Assembly (NCBI GenBank): GCA_003214695.1
Contig: QCLI01000001.1
Coordinates: 1 to 64,000, forward strand
Length of the DNA stretch: 64,000 nt
From: Prochlorococcus sp. AG-412-P08
GTDB lineage: Bacteria > Cyanobacteriota > Cyanobacteriia > PCC-6307 > Cyanobiaceae
Direction: 5' to 3'
Position 1 is the stretch's first letter. Every line of letters starts with the position of its first letter. A program made the translations under genes and the position numbers. Shown in pieces: positions 35,743-45,461 of the stretch. The notes under the pieces were generated by a model, which ran no database searches, was not told the DNA's origin, and saw only the letters and a list, made by a program, of their open reading frames with translations.

Positions 35743-35800
35743 GCCAAAAGATAGCTCTTTAGTTATGAGTATTTACTCCTATTCTTTTCTTTTGGCTTTT
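35743..35800 (+). terminator. Terminator/attenuator-like structure between chlB and chlL
   Basis: GCCAAAAGA (35743-35751) pairs with TCTTTTGGC (35788-35796), followed by TTTT. Inside is a small hairpin GAGTA-TT-TACTC (35767-35778). It begins 5 bases after the chlB stop, 120 bases before chlL. Nine outer pairs support partial termination of the chlNB message. Confidence 0.6.
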
Positions 35801-35910
35801 GAAATGTCTAGGTATCAAAACTCTTTTAAAGACTAGTTGTATCTAATTAACTAAACATTTACTAACTAATGATATTCCTGCTTAAATGTATAAACAACTG
35901 TTTGAATTAG

Positions 35911-36813
<903 letters not shown>

Positions 36814-36835
36814 ATTTGAATCTTATTTGAGTTAG

Positions 36836-37849
36836 CTAATTAGCTTTAACAAGTCTCAGAGAAAAGTCCCAAACATTTTTAGCAGTTACAGGATCAGTAA
36901 TACGTTCAGATAATTTCTGAGAGAACGGCTCTCCATCTTTCTTTTGTCTATTTCCCCAGCTCCAGTGCACTCCAGATGTTCCGAATTCAGGGTTGGATAC
37001 AACCTGTGCAACTCTCTTTCCAGCTAAAGATTGACTTACGAAACCGCCTGTTATAAACCTTTGGAATAAAGGGAAAAGCCATTGAAAAAGCTTTGGCGTA
37101 TTTCGAAAAAGCTTTGTATTTGCAACACAGCCAGGATAAAGAGAGCTAAAAACAACCGACGAATCTTTAAATCTTCTATGAAGTTCTTGAATAGTAATCA
37201 TATTGCAAAGCTTGCTGTCTTTATAGGCTTTTCCAGGCTTAAAGCGTTTTCCACTTGCCATTGAAATTGGATCAGTAAAACCTTGCATAAACCCTGACAA
37301 ATCACCTAAATCAGCTGGAGCAGGTATAGGAATCTTCCCCCCAAGTTCTTTGTAATTAGCAGTTACTGTTCCAAGCATCACTAATCTTGAGGATTCAACT
37401 CCCCATGATCTTCCTTGCCAAACAGGTCGTTTGGAATTACTTAGGCTTTCCAATAAAAGTTGAATCAACAGAAAATGACCAAAATGATTTGTTGCCATAG
37501 ATAATTCATAACCCTGAGGTGATCTCTCGGGCTTTGACAGTCTCGGCTTATAAACTGCTGCATTGCAAACCAATGCATCCAAAGGTCCTTCCAAAGTATC
37601 TAAAAGGTTCCTAACTCCCTGACGAACACTGTTTAAATCAGAAAGGTCTATATAAATATGTTCTAGTTGATTGGGGGAACCAAATGGCAGGCCTAATTTC
37701 ACTGCTGCTTCTTCAGCTTTTAGAGGCGATCTATTTGCTGTAATAACTTTCCAGCCAAGATCAATCAAAGCTTTTACTGCATACAAACCAACACCGGATG
37801 TCGTTCCAGTTATAAGGACAGTGCCTGGCGCAGATTGAAATGAAGACAT
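36836..37849 (-). CDS. por: Por, light-dependent protochlorophyllide reductase
   Basis: 337 residues, SDR fold. [19 protein letters not shown] binds [27 protein letters not shown] and [10 protein letters not shown] supply the Tyr-x-x-x-Lys pair; [16 protein letters not shown] follows. It reduces protochlorophyllide only in light and needs no oxygen-sensitive cluster. Its position beside chlL puts both alternative enzymes side by side. Confidence 0.96.
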   Translation of the reverse strand: MSSFQSAPGTVLITGTTSGVGLYAVKALIDLGWKVITANRSPLKAEEAAVKLGLPFGSPNQLEHIYIDLSDLNSVRQGVRNLLDTLEGPLDALVCNAAVYKPRLSKPERSPQGYELSMATNHFGHFLLIQLLLESLSNSKRPVWQGRSWGVESSRLVMLGTVTANYKELGGKIPIPAPADLGDLSGFMQGFTDPISMASGKRFKPGKAYKDSKLCNMITIQELHRRFKDSSVVFSSLYPGCVANTKLFRNTPKLFQWLFPLFQRFITGGFVSQSLAGKRVAQVVSNPEFGTSGVHWSWGNRQKKDGEPFSQKLSERITDPVTAKNVWDFSLRLVKAN

Positions 37850-37920
37850 ATCTGATTCGTTAACATCTCATTAGTTCACATTCTAATACCTGCAAGATAA
37901 AAGATATTGGAACAGAATTC

Positions 37921-38331
37921 CTAACGCCAAATAATTCTCCTACTTTTAGGGGCTATCCACTGATCTTGCTCTTCCATTAACCTGCCTTTTCCTCCTATCG
38001 AGAACAAGCTATCAAACCTTAGATGTAATCTTGTTAGTTTTTCCGTTTCTAACTTTAGAACGGATGTAATTTCGTTATTGCGATTGATTCTTTGATGTGA
38101 AGCAATTCCTAAATTTAAGAAACTTGCTATTGCTATAACAAATAATCCTGACTTTATAAAAAGTGATATTAGAGCATAAGTTAATTCTCTTTGTTCTTCT
38201 TGCAGTTGAAACTCCGAAGCCCTAGTAGCAGCATCAACAGAAGCATTACCCTTCTGGGAAAGCTCCCTAAGCGACTTTCTCCCCATTGCAGATGGATTTA
38301 CTTCTTCGTTAATTAGTACCTGTGGTAGCAC
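37921..38331 (-). CDS. Hypothetical single-pass membrane protein
   Basis: 136 residues. A basic/polar N-terminal half with GRKSLRELSQKG, one hydrophobic segment (LISLFIKSGLFVIAIASFLNLG, about 54-75), then a charged tail with LRFDSLFSIGGKGRLMEEQDQW. An ATG at 38286 (MGRKS) is an alternative start. I do not recognise a family. It lies next to psaM on the same strand and may share its transcript. Confidence 0.55.
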   Translation of the reverse strand: MLPQVLINEEVNPSAMGRKSLRELSQKGNASVDAATRASEFQLQEEQRELTYALISLFIKSGLFVIAIASFLNLGIASHQRINRNNEITSVLKLETEKLTRLHLRFDSLFSIGGKGRLMEEQDQWIAPKSRRIIWR

Positions 38332-38400
38332 AAATGGTAAAAGATACTCTTAAACTGCTTTTACCGTAAAAGAAAGCAAAATGCCAATAAAGTATTTTCT

Positions 38401-38505
38401 TTAGGCTCTGCTTAGACTAATACCTAATCTCAAAGCTAAAATTCCTGCATGCATAACCACCACTAAACAAAGGCCAGCAAGATCAATAGTGGTTGAAGTC
38501 TCCAT
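38401..38505 (-). CDS. psaM: PsaM, photosystem I subunit XII
   Basis: A 34-residue protein starting at the ATG complementary to 38503-38505. The single membrane helix runs AGLCLVVVMHAGILALRLGIS, ending in ALRLGISLS, which matches the conserved end ALRLG of PsaM. The N-terminus METSTTID resembles other Prochlorococcus PsaM as I recall. It is a small subunit of the photosystem I core that helps trimer formation. It has no overlap with other genes. Confidence 0.85.
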   Translation of the reverse strand: METSTTIDLAGLCLVVVMHAGILALRLGISLSRA

Positions 38506-38668
38506 GAAAAGCATAATAACTTTATATATTCTCAACTTAAATCATCAAAAATGGGGATATTTGCAAGACCCTGTCATGGATTAATGCACTTTCATATAAA
38601 TCCCAACATAAAACCAAGCTTTTCAAGTCAAGTCCAAAAGGCATTCTCAATGAACATAAAGTAGAAAC

Positions 38669-39430
38669 ATGTCTCAAGACCTAGTGCAAACTGCTCAAAT
38701 TATAAATTCATCTCATCTCAGTGGCCCTACTCAGATGGCTTGTGATGCAATGATGCTTGAAAACCTTAGAAAACGTAATGACATTTCAATGTCATTACGT
38801 TTCTACAAGTGGAAGGGAATATGGCTTTCGATTGGACATCATCAAAAAGAATTACCTCAGAAATGGATCGACTTAGCTAAAGAAAAAAAACTGAGTATCG
38901 TTCGCAGACCTAGTGGTGGGAGCGCAGTCCTTCACGCAGGGGGATTAACTTATTCTTTAGCCTGGCAATCACCTCCAAGAAAAAAACGCCAAGCTTATAT
39001 GGAAGCAAGTCAATGGTTAATTGAAAGTTTCGCTGCACTTAATTGTCCTTTGAGATTTGGAACAGAAAAAACTGTTGCTCCCACTGGCAATTGCTTTTCA
39101 AGCTCAAGCATTGCGGATTTGATCGATACTCAAGGCAACAAAAGAATTGGGAGTGCTCAATACTGGCAAGGTGGGAATTTGCTTCAGCATGGCGAAATCC
39201 TTTTAGATCCTCCAATTGACCTTTGGAGAGAAGTGTTTAATACACCTCCACCACAAGCTGCCCCCAATAATGTTCCAAGGAGTGGTCTTATTGATTATTT
39301 AACTAAATTCTGTGTTTCCTATTGGTCAAGATTTAATTGGATCCAAAATGAATTAGGGGAAAATGAATTGGACAATATTTTCCGAAATTCAAAAAGCTAC
39401 TTTATAAAGTTATCTGATACAGAAAAATGA
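38669..39430 (+). CDS. Lipoate-protein ligase A family protein
   Basis: 253 residues of the BPL/LplA fold. RFYKWKGIWLSIGHHQK, the substrate-binding IVRRPSGGSAVLHAGGLTYSL and RIGSAQYWQGGNLLQHGEILLD match LplA/LipM-type enzymes. It would attach or transfer lipoyl or octanoyl groups to carrier proteins such as GcvH or pyruvate dehydrogenase E2. The family is broad, so substrate is unsure. Codons 35-45 contain a perfect 14-bp-arm inverted repeat. Confidence 0.82.
   Translation: MSQDLVQTAQIINSSHLSGPTQMACDAMMLENLRKRNDISMSLRFYKWKGIWLSIGHHQKELPQKWIDLAKEKKLSIVRRPSGGSAVLHAGGLTYSLAWQSPPRKKRQAYMEASQWLIESFAALNCPLRFGTEKTVAPTGNCFSSSSIADLIDTQGNKRIGSAQYWQGGNLLQHGEILLDPPIDLWREVFNTPPPQAAPNNVPRSGLIDYLTKFCVSYWSRFNWIQNELGENELDNIFRNSKSYFIKLSDTEK
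38771..38802. repeat. Perfect 14-bp inverted repeat inside the lipoate ligase gene
   Basis: AAACGTAATGACAT (38771-38784), loop TTCA, ATGTCATTACGTTT (38789-38802). All 14 pairs are perfect and coding. Confidence 0.95.
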
Positions 39431-39519
39431 CTAATTAATTTTTGTATTCAGGTACTAAGTCTTTGAAGAGCCAATAAGACCTATAACTCAACCGTATATA
39501 TAGAATTCATTGCTAGCAA

Positions 39520-40806
39520 TCATGATTCAGGCCCTTTGCTCTCACTGGTTATTTCTACAGACCATTTGTCTAATTCAGATTTCTGAATCAAGCTATTATT
39601 AATCATCCGTTCAACAAGCTTAACTAAAGAAATGCCCAAGGGATAAATATTATTTTTTCTAGCTTCATCCAAAATAGTTTTTGGAAGTTTAAGTCCAAGT
39701 TTTTTTAAAACAATTTCTGAGAGATCGACTTTATCTATAGTTCCAGATGGTAAACCTGCAAGACTAAAGACCAATAGTTTTTGATCTTTTTGTTTCTCTA
39801 AGGCTAAAACTGCTGCCCAAAGGGGACTTTTCTCACTAATTGAAGGTAAATCAGATAGAGGTTTTTTGTAATCAGCCAAGAGATACTGATTCCAGTGCTC
39901 AAATGGTACATCTTTTAAAAATTCGGGGGTAATATAGCCAATCCATCTTCCAGAACTACATAAAAGGACCCATTCTTTTGAACAATTCTCATTAGAAGAA
40001 ATCAAACCTAAGTCACTTAACCGTTTTAATGGTTGATCTTGTTCAAGAACACGAAAACGTCTTTTTGAGATTTCTTTAACAGAAGTATTAGATAAGGTTT
40101 GCTGAACAATTGTTAGTTGATCTTGAGACCTGGTTGAATTAAGGCCAAACCAACCAAAGCTTATTAGACAAAGGGCTAAAAAAGCTGCTCCTGGAAGAGT
40201 TAAAGTCAATACACCTAAAACAATTACACCCAAAGAGAAAAAACGTCCAGAAGCAATTGCTACTCGATGACCTTTTCTTTCACTTCCAGTAAAATACCAA
40301 GCCAGTGATTTAAGAATCACTCCACCATCTAAAGGTAACGCTGGTAATAAGTTAAAGATTGCCAAAAGTAAATTTATAACACCTATTTGCGCAAGGAAAT
40401 TTTGTAGTATTGGAGTGCTGTTTGCTGACAAAGAGAAACAAAATATCGATATAGAGATGTTTGCAATTGGACCAGCTATAGCAACTCTTAGTTGACTCAT
40501 AGCCGTTGAACTTGGGGCTCCTATGTTTTTAATTCCACTAAAAGAAAAAATAGTAATGCCATAGACTTTCACTCCTTCATTCAAAGCAGCAAAAGAATGG
40601 GCAATCTCACGCAAAACCACAGATAATAATAAAAATATCGATGTTAAAAGACCAAGGCACCAACCTTGCCAGGTTGGGAATTGATCCGCAAATGTTCTCG
40701 AAAACTGGACTTGTGCTATTCGGGTGAAAATTATAAGCATAAGCATCCAACTAGGATGAACCTTTATTGAGATGCCCCTTAGTTTGATCAACTCAATGCC
40801 GTCCAA
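39520..40806 (-). CDS. Site-2-protease-like membrane protein with altered HExxH (REIAH)
   Basis: 428 residues of the M50 rhomboid-like intramembrane metalloprotease family: GISIKVHPSW near the start, helices to about 200, NLLPALPLDGGVILKS as the third metal ligand motif, and two CBS-like domains (about 240-400). The expected HExxH reads REIAH at VVLREIAHSF, so the first zinc His is Arg. Codon CGT could come from CAT in one base change. The protein is either a pseudoenzyme or has an unusual site. Confidence 0.8.
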   Translation of the reverse strand: MDGIELIKLRGISIKVHPSWMLMLIIFTRIAQVQFSRTFADQFPTWQGWCLGLLTSIFLLLSVVLREIAHSFAALNEGVKVYGITIFSFSGIKNIGAPSSTAMSQLRVAIAGPIANISISIFCFSLSANSTPILQNFLAQIGVINLLLAIFNLLPALPLDGGVILKSLAWYFTGSERKGHRVAIASGRFFSLGVIVLGVLTLTLPGAAFLALCLISFGWFGLNSTRSQDQLTIVQQTLSNTSVKEISKRRFRVLEQDQPLKRLSDLGLISSNENCSKEWVLLCSSGRWIGYITPEFLKDVPFEHWNQYLLADYKKPLSDLPSISEKSPLWAAVLALEKQKDQKLLVFSLAGLPSGTIDKVDLSEIVLKKLGLKLPKTILDEARKNNIYPLGISLVKLVERMINNSLIQKSELDKWSVEITSESKGPES

Positions 40807-40883
40807 GTTCCTTCTCCAAAAAAGTAAAAAATGATAAGAAGCTGTTTCAATCCTATAAAGGTAATAGTTAATTGAGTTTGATC

Positions 40884-41546
40884 ATGAGAACTCAAACATC
40901 ACCAGCTGTAAAGATCTGTGGAATCACACAAATTGAACAAGCTCTAGAAATTGCTTCCTTAGGAGTAGATGCAATTGGTGTAATAGGGGTAGAAAGATCT
41001 CCTAGGTTCCTATGCGAGAAAAAAAGGCGCAAGTTATTCAATGAATTAATTAAAAATGCGCCCTCAATCAAGAGGGTCTGGGTTGTCGCCAACTTAGACA
41101 TTAAAGAGATTAGACAAGGGATAGAGGGGGAAGGCTCACCATCAGTTGTGCAACTCCATGGGGCTGAATCAAACAAGCTTTGCGAAGAGTTGAAAAAATC
41201 ATACCCTGATATTCAATGGTGGAAGGCATTACAAATTCGCCAGAAGGCTGACTTGCTTTTAGCAGAAACCTACCAAAACTCTGTCGATGCAATACTTCTT
41301 GATGCTTGGAGTGGAAACATTCTAGGCGGTACCGGCAAGAGACTACCGATAAAATGGCTTGAAAACCTCAATTACAAAATTCCCTGGTGGTTAGCTGGAG
41401 GAATTTCTGATTCTTCTATTGATGAGATTCTTTCAAAAGCTCAACCCTCAGGAGTAGATGCTTCTAGCAAGTTAGAAATTGAGCCTGGCATTAAAGATAT
41501 TAAAAAAGTAAAAGCTCTTTTGAACAAATTAAAAAGCCCAAGGTAA
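40884..41546 (+). CDS. trpF: TrpF, phosphoribosylanthranilate isomerase
   Basis: 220 residues, TIM barrel. VKICGITQIEQALEIASLGVDAIG starts the family match (key KICGIT with catalytic Cys), VWVVANLD and VQLHGAESNKLC follow, the catalytic Asp sits in AILLDAWS, then GGTGKRL and LAGGISDSSI, and GVDASSKLEIEPGIKD closes it. The ATG at 40884 is preferred over an in-frame TTG at 40872. It stands alone, apart from trpA. Confidence 0.94.
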   Translation: MRTQTSPAVKICGITQIEQALEIASLGVDAIGVIGVERSPRFLCEKKRRKLFNELIKNAPSIKRVWVVANLDIKEIRQGIEGEGSPSVVQLHGAESNKLCEELKKSYPDIQWWKALQIRQKADLLLAETYQNSVDAILLDAWSGNILGGTGKRLPIKWLENLNYKIPWWLAGGISDSSIDEILSKAQPSGVDASSKLEIEPGIKDIKKVKALLNKLKSPR

Positions 41547-41684
41547 ATACTTAAGGGCAGTAGGAACTTACTGAAATTAAATATTAGCTATCAAAATATA
41601 AAAAATATTTTCTTCCCTAAATTCAATCAACTATATCTTTCCAATAGATATAAGCAATGAAAACCTCGTGAAGGAATTGCAATC

Positions 41685-42431
41685 CTAATAATTCTTTGAA
41701 GCACTTGATTGTTGTCTAACAAGTTCAAAGAATTCCTGCTTTAAGCTTGAATCATGACGAAAATCACCTCTAACTACTGAGTTAATCATGCTAGTGTCAG
41801 GTTCTTTAACCCCTCGCCATTTCATACAGTAATGTTGAGCCTTTACAATAATCCCCAAACCTTTAGGTTCACATAGACGTTCTATTTCATCAGCAAGGAT
41901 CATCACTGCTTCCTCTTGTATATGAGGCCGAGAAAAAACCCAATCAGCAACTCTTGCAAACTTTGAAAGACCAATCACTTTTTCACCTGGTTTAATTCCA
42001 ATCCAACAATCACCTAAAATTGGCACTAAATGATGCGAGCAAGCAGATCGTACAGAAATAGGTCCAACAGTATATATTTCATCTAAGTTCTTATCATTTG
42101 GGAAACTGGTAACTTTTGGTTGTTCGTAAAACCTACCTTTGAAAACTTCATTTATATACATTCTTGATACTCTTTCTGCGGTCTCTTGAGTATTATGATC
42201 ATTATCAATATCAATCAATAGAGTCTTTAGTAAATCTCTTACTCGAGTAGCAACTTCCTTTTCAAGAGTAGCTAATTCACCTGGTAAAATGTAATCGGCA
42301 ATATTATCATTTGCATGAAACCTAGCCCCTTCAGACTTAATACGCTCACGAATTATTTCTGATACTAATTTGCAGGAGATCTTTTCTTGTAGATCATCTT
42401 TAATATTCTCATTAGGTGCTGTAGAAGTCAT
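41685..42431 (-). CDS. folE: FolE, GTP cyclohydrolase I
   Basis: 248 residues, producing 7,8-dihydroneopterin triphosphate for folate and queuosine or pterin synthesis. TAERVSRMY, ISVRSACSHHLVPILGDCWIG (zinc Cys and His pair CSHH) and KGLGIIVKAQHYCMKWRGVK, with the third zinc Cys, are present. The N-terminal 45 residues are extra. It feeds the QueD-like gene at 3.2 kb. Last gene of a minus-strand run after the SDR. Confidence 0.95.
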   Translation of the reverse strand: MTSTAPNENIKDDLQEKISCKLVSEIIRERIKSEGARFHANDNIADYILPGELATLEKEVATRVRDLLKTLLIDIDNDHNTQETAERVSRMYINEVFKGRFYEQPKVTSFPNDKNLDEIYTVGPISVRSACSHHLVPILGDCWIGIKPGEKVIGLSKFARVADWVFSRPHIQEEAVMILADEIERLCEPKGLGIIVKAQHYCMKWRGVKEPDTSMINSVVRGDFRHDSSLKQEFFELVRQQSSASKNY

Positions 42432-42529
42432 AAATTCTAGGTTAAAAGAACTGAAACTAAATAACCTTTAATCAGAGAGCTATGACCCTAACATACTAAG
42501 TTCGCATTTACCATAAGAAATCACTCATT

Positions 42530-43237
42530 TCAAAGGACTCCAGAGGAAGGCATTAAAGTCAAATCATTAATTATTTGAGAATCTGGTTGCATAGCTAAAT
42601 GAAGCAATTCTAAGGCTACTTCTTTGACTGAAAGCATTGCTTTACGGTCAAAATCACTTTGGACATATTCAGATTCCCAAAGATCACTATTAACTGCCCC
42701 AAGGGTAAGAGTACATGACCTGACACCAAATTCCCTCTCTTCTTCAGCCAAGCATTTAGAGAAACTTTCTAAGGCAGCCTTGCTAACACAATAAGCTCCC
42801 CATTGAGGGAAAGAATTTCTTGCTGCATGACTACTCACATTAATGATCAACCCCCTATTCTTTCTCATCAATGGAACCATTAAAGAACAAATTTGAAAGA
42901 TGCTAGTTAAATTCATTTGCATCACCCAATTCCATTTCTCTAATGGCATAGAAGCGAGATCCCCAGTCCATGCAACTCCAGCATTATTAATAAGAACTGA
43001 AGGGTCTAAACCATTGCTAAGTAATTTCTTAAGTCCTTCCTGGATTTGATTGGGATCCGATAGATCTATGCATTCAAAAAAAACTTGCGCCCCTAAGGCT
43101 TTCAACTCTTCCGAAAGGAATTGAAGTTTTTCTTTCGAGCGAGCTACAAGTAGAAGGTCCCATCCAGCTTTTGCAAATGTCTCTGCAGCAGCTTTGCCAA
43201 TCCCTTTAGAGGCACCTGTAATAAGAGCAGTTGCCAA
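42530..43237 (-). CDS. Short-chain dehydrogenase/reductase (SDR)
   Basis: 235 residues. TALITGASKGIGKAAA binds the cofactor; LINNAGVAWTG, IINVSSHAARN and the catalytic AYCVSKAALESF with Tyr and Lys are complete. The substrate is unknown. Its position beside accA, aar and ado in one minus-strand run suggests, without proof, a fatty-acyl or lipid-related substrate. The gap to accA is 28 bases. Confidence 0.85.
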   Translation of the reverse strand: MATALITGASKGIGKAAAETFAKAGWDLLLVARSKEKLQFLSEELKALGAQVFFECIDLSDPNQIQEGLKKLLSNGLDPSVLINNAGVAWTGDLASMPLEKWNWVMQMNLTSIFQICSLMVPLMRKNRGLIINVSSHAARNSFPQWGAYCVSKAALESFSKCLAEEEREFGVRSCTLTLGAVNSDLWESEYVQSDFDRKAMLSVKEVALELLHLAMQPDSQIINDLTLMPSSGVL

Positions 43238-43265
43238 ATGCAGTCTCCTTTAACTTATAAAGATT

Positions 43266-44255
43266 CTATGAAATCAACTGGCCTTCTTGCGTGCTTGGCT
43301 CTAAGAAACTACCAATTCTCCTAAATTTCTCGTATCTTTTGTCTCTAAGTGTTTGAACGGGCAGTGCTGATAACTCCATTAAATATTTAAGCAATGCCTG
43401 CTTCAAGGCTTCTCCTGCCTGAAGAGGTGCCCAATTGTTACCACCTGAAGGCTCTTTAATGACTTCATCTACAATCCCTAAAGTAAGTAAATCGGTTCCA
43501 GTGATTTTCAATGCCGATGCTGCTTCTGGCGCCTTACCAGCATCTCGCCAAAGAATAGAAGCACAGGCTTCGGGACTAGCAACTGTATAAACACTATGTT
43601 CAAACATTAATAACTTATCTGCAACGCCAATTCCTAAAGCACCACCAGAACCACCTTCACCAATTACTGTTGCAATAATTGGTACTTTCAATCGAAACAT
43701 TTCACGCAAATTGACCGCTATAGCTTCTCCCTGACCTTGCTCCTCGGCGAGGAGACCAGCATATGCCCCGGGGGTATCAATAAAGCAAATAATTGGCAAA
43801 TTAAATCGGTCGGCATGATTCATTAATCTCAATGCTTTGCGATAACCTCCTGGCTTAGCCATACCAAAGTTTCTAGCAACATTCTCCTTAGTATCTCTTC
43901 CTTTTTGCTGGCCAATCAACATAACAGCTTTGTCATCAATTCGAGCTATCCCTCCAACCAAGGCGCTGTCATCACTGCAACTCCTATCACCATGTAACTC
44001 TATCCAGTCTTCGCAAAACATTTGAATGAAATCAAGAGTACTTGGTCTCTGAGGGTGTCTAGCAACTTGTATTTTTTCAGCCGGTGTCAATGCTCTGAAT
44101 ATTTCGTCCCTTCTTCTTGCAGCAAGTGTTTCCAACTGAAGCAACTGCTGACTCACATCAACTTCCGAGTCTCTCGCTAACTCTCGAATTTGTTCAATCT
44201 GCTTTTCAAGTTCAACTAATGGCTTTTCAAATTCCAAAAGATAACGGCGTGCCAT
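43266..44255 (-). CDS. accA: AccA, acetyl-CoA carboxylase carboxyltransferase alpha subunit
   Basis: 329 residues, making malonyl-CoA with Acc[19 protein letters not shown] begins the protein; [61 protein letters not shown] and [15 protein letters not shown] follow. It starts 18 bases after aar and probably shares its message, giving malonyl-CoA supply and acyl-ACP consumption a common transcript. Confidence 0.97.
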   Translation of the reverse strand: MARRYLLEFEKPLVELEKQIEQIRELARDSEVDVSQQLLQLETLAARRRDEIFRALTPAEKIQVARHPQRPSTLDFIQMFCEDWIELHGDRSCSDDSALVGGIARIDDKAVMLIGQQKGRDTKENVARNFGMAKPGGYRKALRLMNHADRFNLPIICFIDTPGAYAGLLAEEQGQGEAIAVNLREMFRLKVPIIATVIGEGGSGGALGIGVADKLLMFEHSVYTVASPEACASILWRDAGKAPEAASALKITGTDLLTLGIVDEVIKEPSGGNNWAPLQAGEALKQALLKYLMELSALPVQTLRDKRYEKFRRIGSFLEPSTQEGQLIS

Positions 44256-44273
44256 AGATAAAAATGCTAATAA

Positions 44274-45314
44274 TCAGGCATAAACAGCCTGCAAATCAGG
44301 CTGAAGGCCAAGTACAGAGAAACCATGTTTTAAAGAGGCCTCACCTATGAAATCCATTTTTTCCAAAGTAATGTTATTTCTTCCCCAACTAAAATTGGTG
44401 TGGCAGTTCTCAAATTCAAGCAGCATAGCCTCAGCGAAACAAGCAAACATTTGCCTCTGAGGAATCTCCATCTCTGCAATTGCCATCATATTCCAACCAA
44501 TGTCAGTAAAAAATTCCACTATTCCACCTTTAAGAACATGAATTCCTGAGCCAGCAAATTTCATATCAAGATTTTTTGGATAACCTCCATCAATCATTAA
44601 ACAAGGTTTACGAAGATTACTTTTATCAATCTCAAGATTCTTAGGCAAACTAGCAACCCAAACAACAGCATCCGCCTCTGGCAGAGCTTCTTCTAAGGAG
44701 AGAACTCTTCCTCCTTGAAGGTCTTGCTGAAGATCTTTTAATGGTTGCTGCTGGCGGGCTACTAACAACAATTCATGAACACCAGTTCGCTGGGACAACC
44801 ATCTGCAAACAGCACTACCAATATCTCCCGTTGCTCCAACGACAGCAACTTTGGCTTTCTTAAGGTCTATGCCAAGTCTAGGAGCATTCATCTCTAGCTG
44901 ACGACATATAACCCAAGCTGTATGCGTATTCCCAGTAGTAAACCTTTCCCAGTTAAGGGTGGTATTTCTCACCTGACGATGTTGAAGTAGGTTGAAATTC
45001 TCAAAAATAATCGAAGTAAATCCGCCAAGTGCCGTAATACTTATGCCCTTCTTCTGAGCTAACTCCATTGCATTGAGGACTTTTCTCCTAGCTGTTTTAA
45101 ACCTAGTGAGCATTTCCGGAACAAAGCATGAGTCTATATAAGCTCCCTCAATCCTTTTGCCTATGGCACTAACAATCTCGACATGTTCTACCAACTGAGG
45201 AGGGGCACTGCACCATACATCTAAATCACCCTCTGCAATATGGTCATACCCCAAATCCATTGCCTTTTGCCTGGCATCTTTAAAACTTGTTGAGTGTCCG
45301 ATCAATCCAAACAT
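44274..45314 (-). CDS. aar: AAR, long-chain acyl-[acyl-carrier protein] reductase
   Basis: 346 residues. It reduces fatty acyl-ACP to fatty aldehyde with NADPH, the first step in cyanobacterial alkane synthesis. [19 protein letters not shown] opens it; [11 protein letters not shown] with a candidate active Cys, [30 protein letters not shown] and [10 protein letters not shown] are seen. Ado is upstream on the same strand with 147 bases between them containing a hairpin. Confidence 0.95.
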   Translation of the reverse strand: MFGLIGHSTSFKDARQKAMDLGYDHIAEGDLDVWCSAPPQLVEHVEIVSAIGKRIEGAYIDSCFVPEMLTRFKTARRKVLNAMELAQKKGISITALGGFTSIIFENFNLLQHRQVRNTTLNWERFTTGNTHTAWVICRQLEMNAPRLGIDLKKAKVAVVGATGDIGSAVCRWLSQRTGVHELLLVARQQQPLKDLQQDLQGGRVLSLEEALPEADAVVWVASLPKNLEIDKSNLRKPCLMIDGGYPKNLDMKFAGSGIHVLKGGIVEFFTDIGWNMMAIAEMEIPQRQMFACFAEAMLLEFENCHTNFSWGRNNITLEKMDFIGEASLKHGFSVLGLQPDLQAVYA

Positions 45315-45395
45315 CTTTTAACTAAAAACTTCATTAATGAAGCCAAGCCTTAATTGTTGCTTCACAGATTAAACCATTATGTTCCTGAAGAATCA

Positions 45396-45422
45396 TTATT
45401 AGCAGTTTTTTAGTGCTAATAA
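45396..45422. repeat. Hairpin between ado and aar
   Basis: TTATTAGCA, nine-base loop, TGCTAATAA, 39 bases after the ado stop in transcript direction. There is no strong T run, so it may be a weak terminator or a stabilising end. Confidence 0.6.
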
Positions 45423-45461
45423 ACTAATCAATTAAGGATTTGTACTAATTTAAAGTCCAAG

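Noticed and set aside
38551..38664. 37-codon reading frame (MGIFARPCHG...) just before the lipoate ligase gene
   Set aside because: Lies in the promoter region, no membrane helix or known small-protein pattern.
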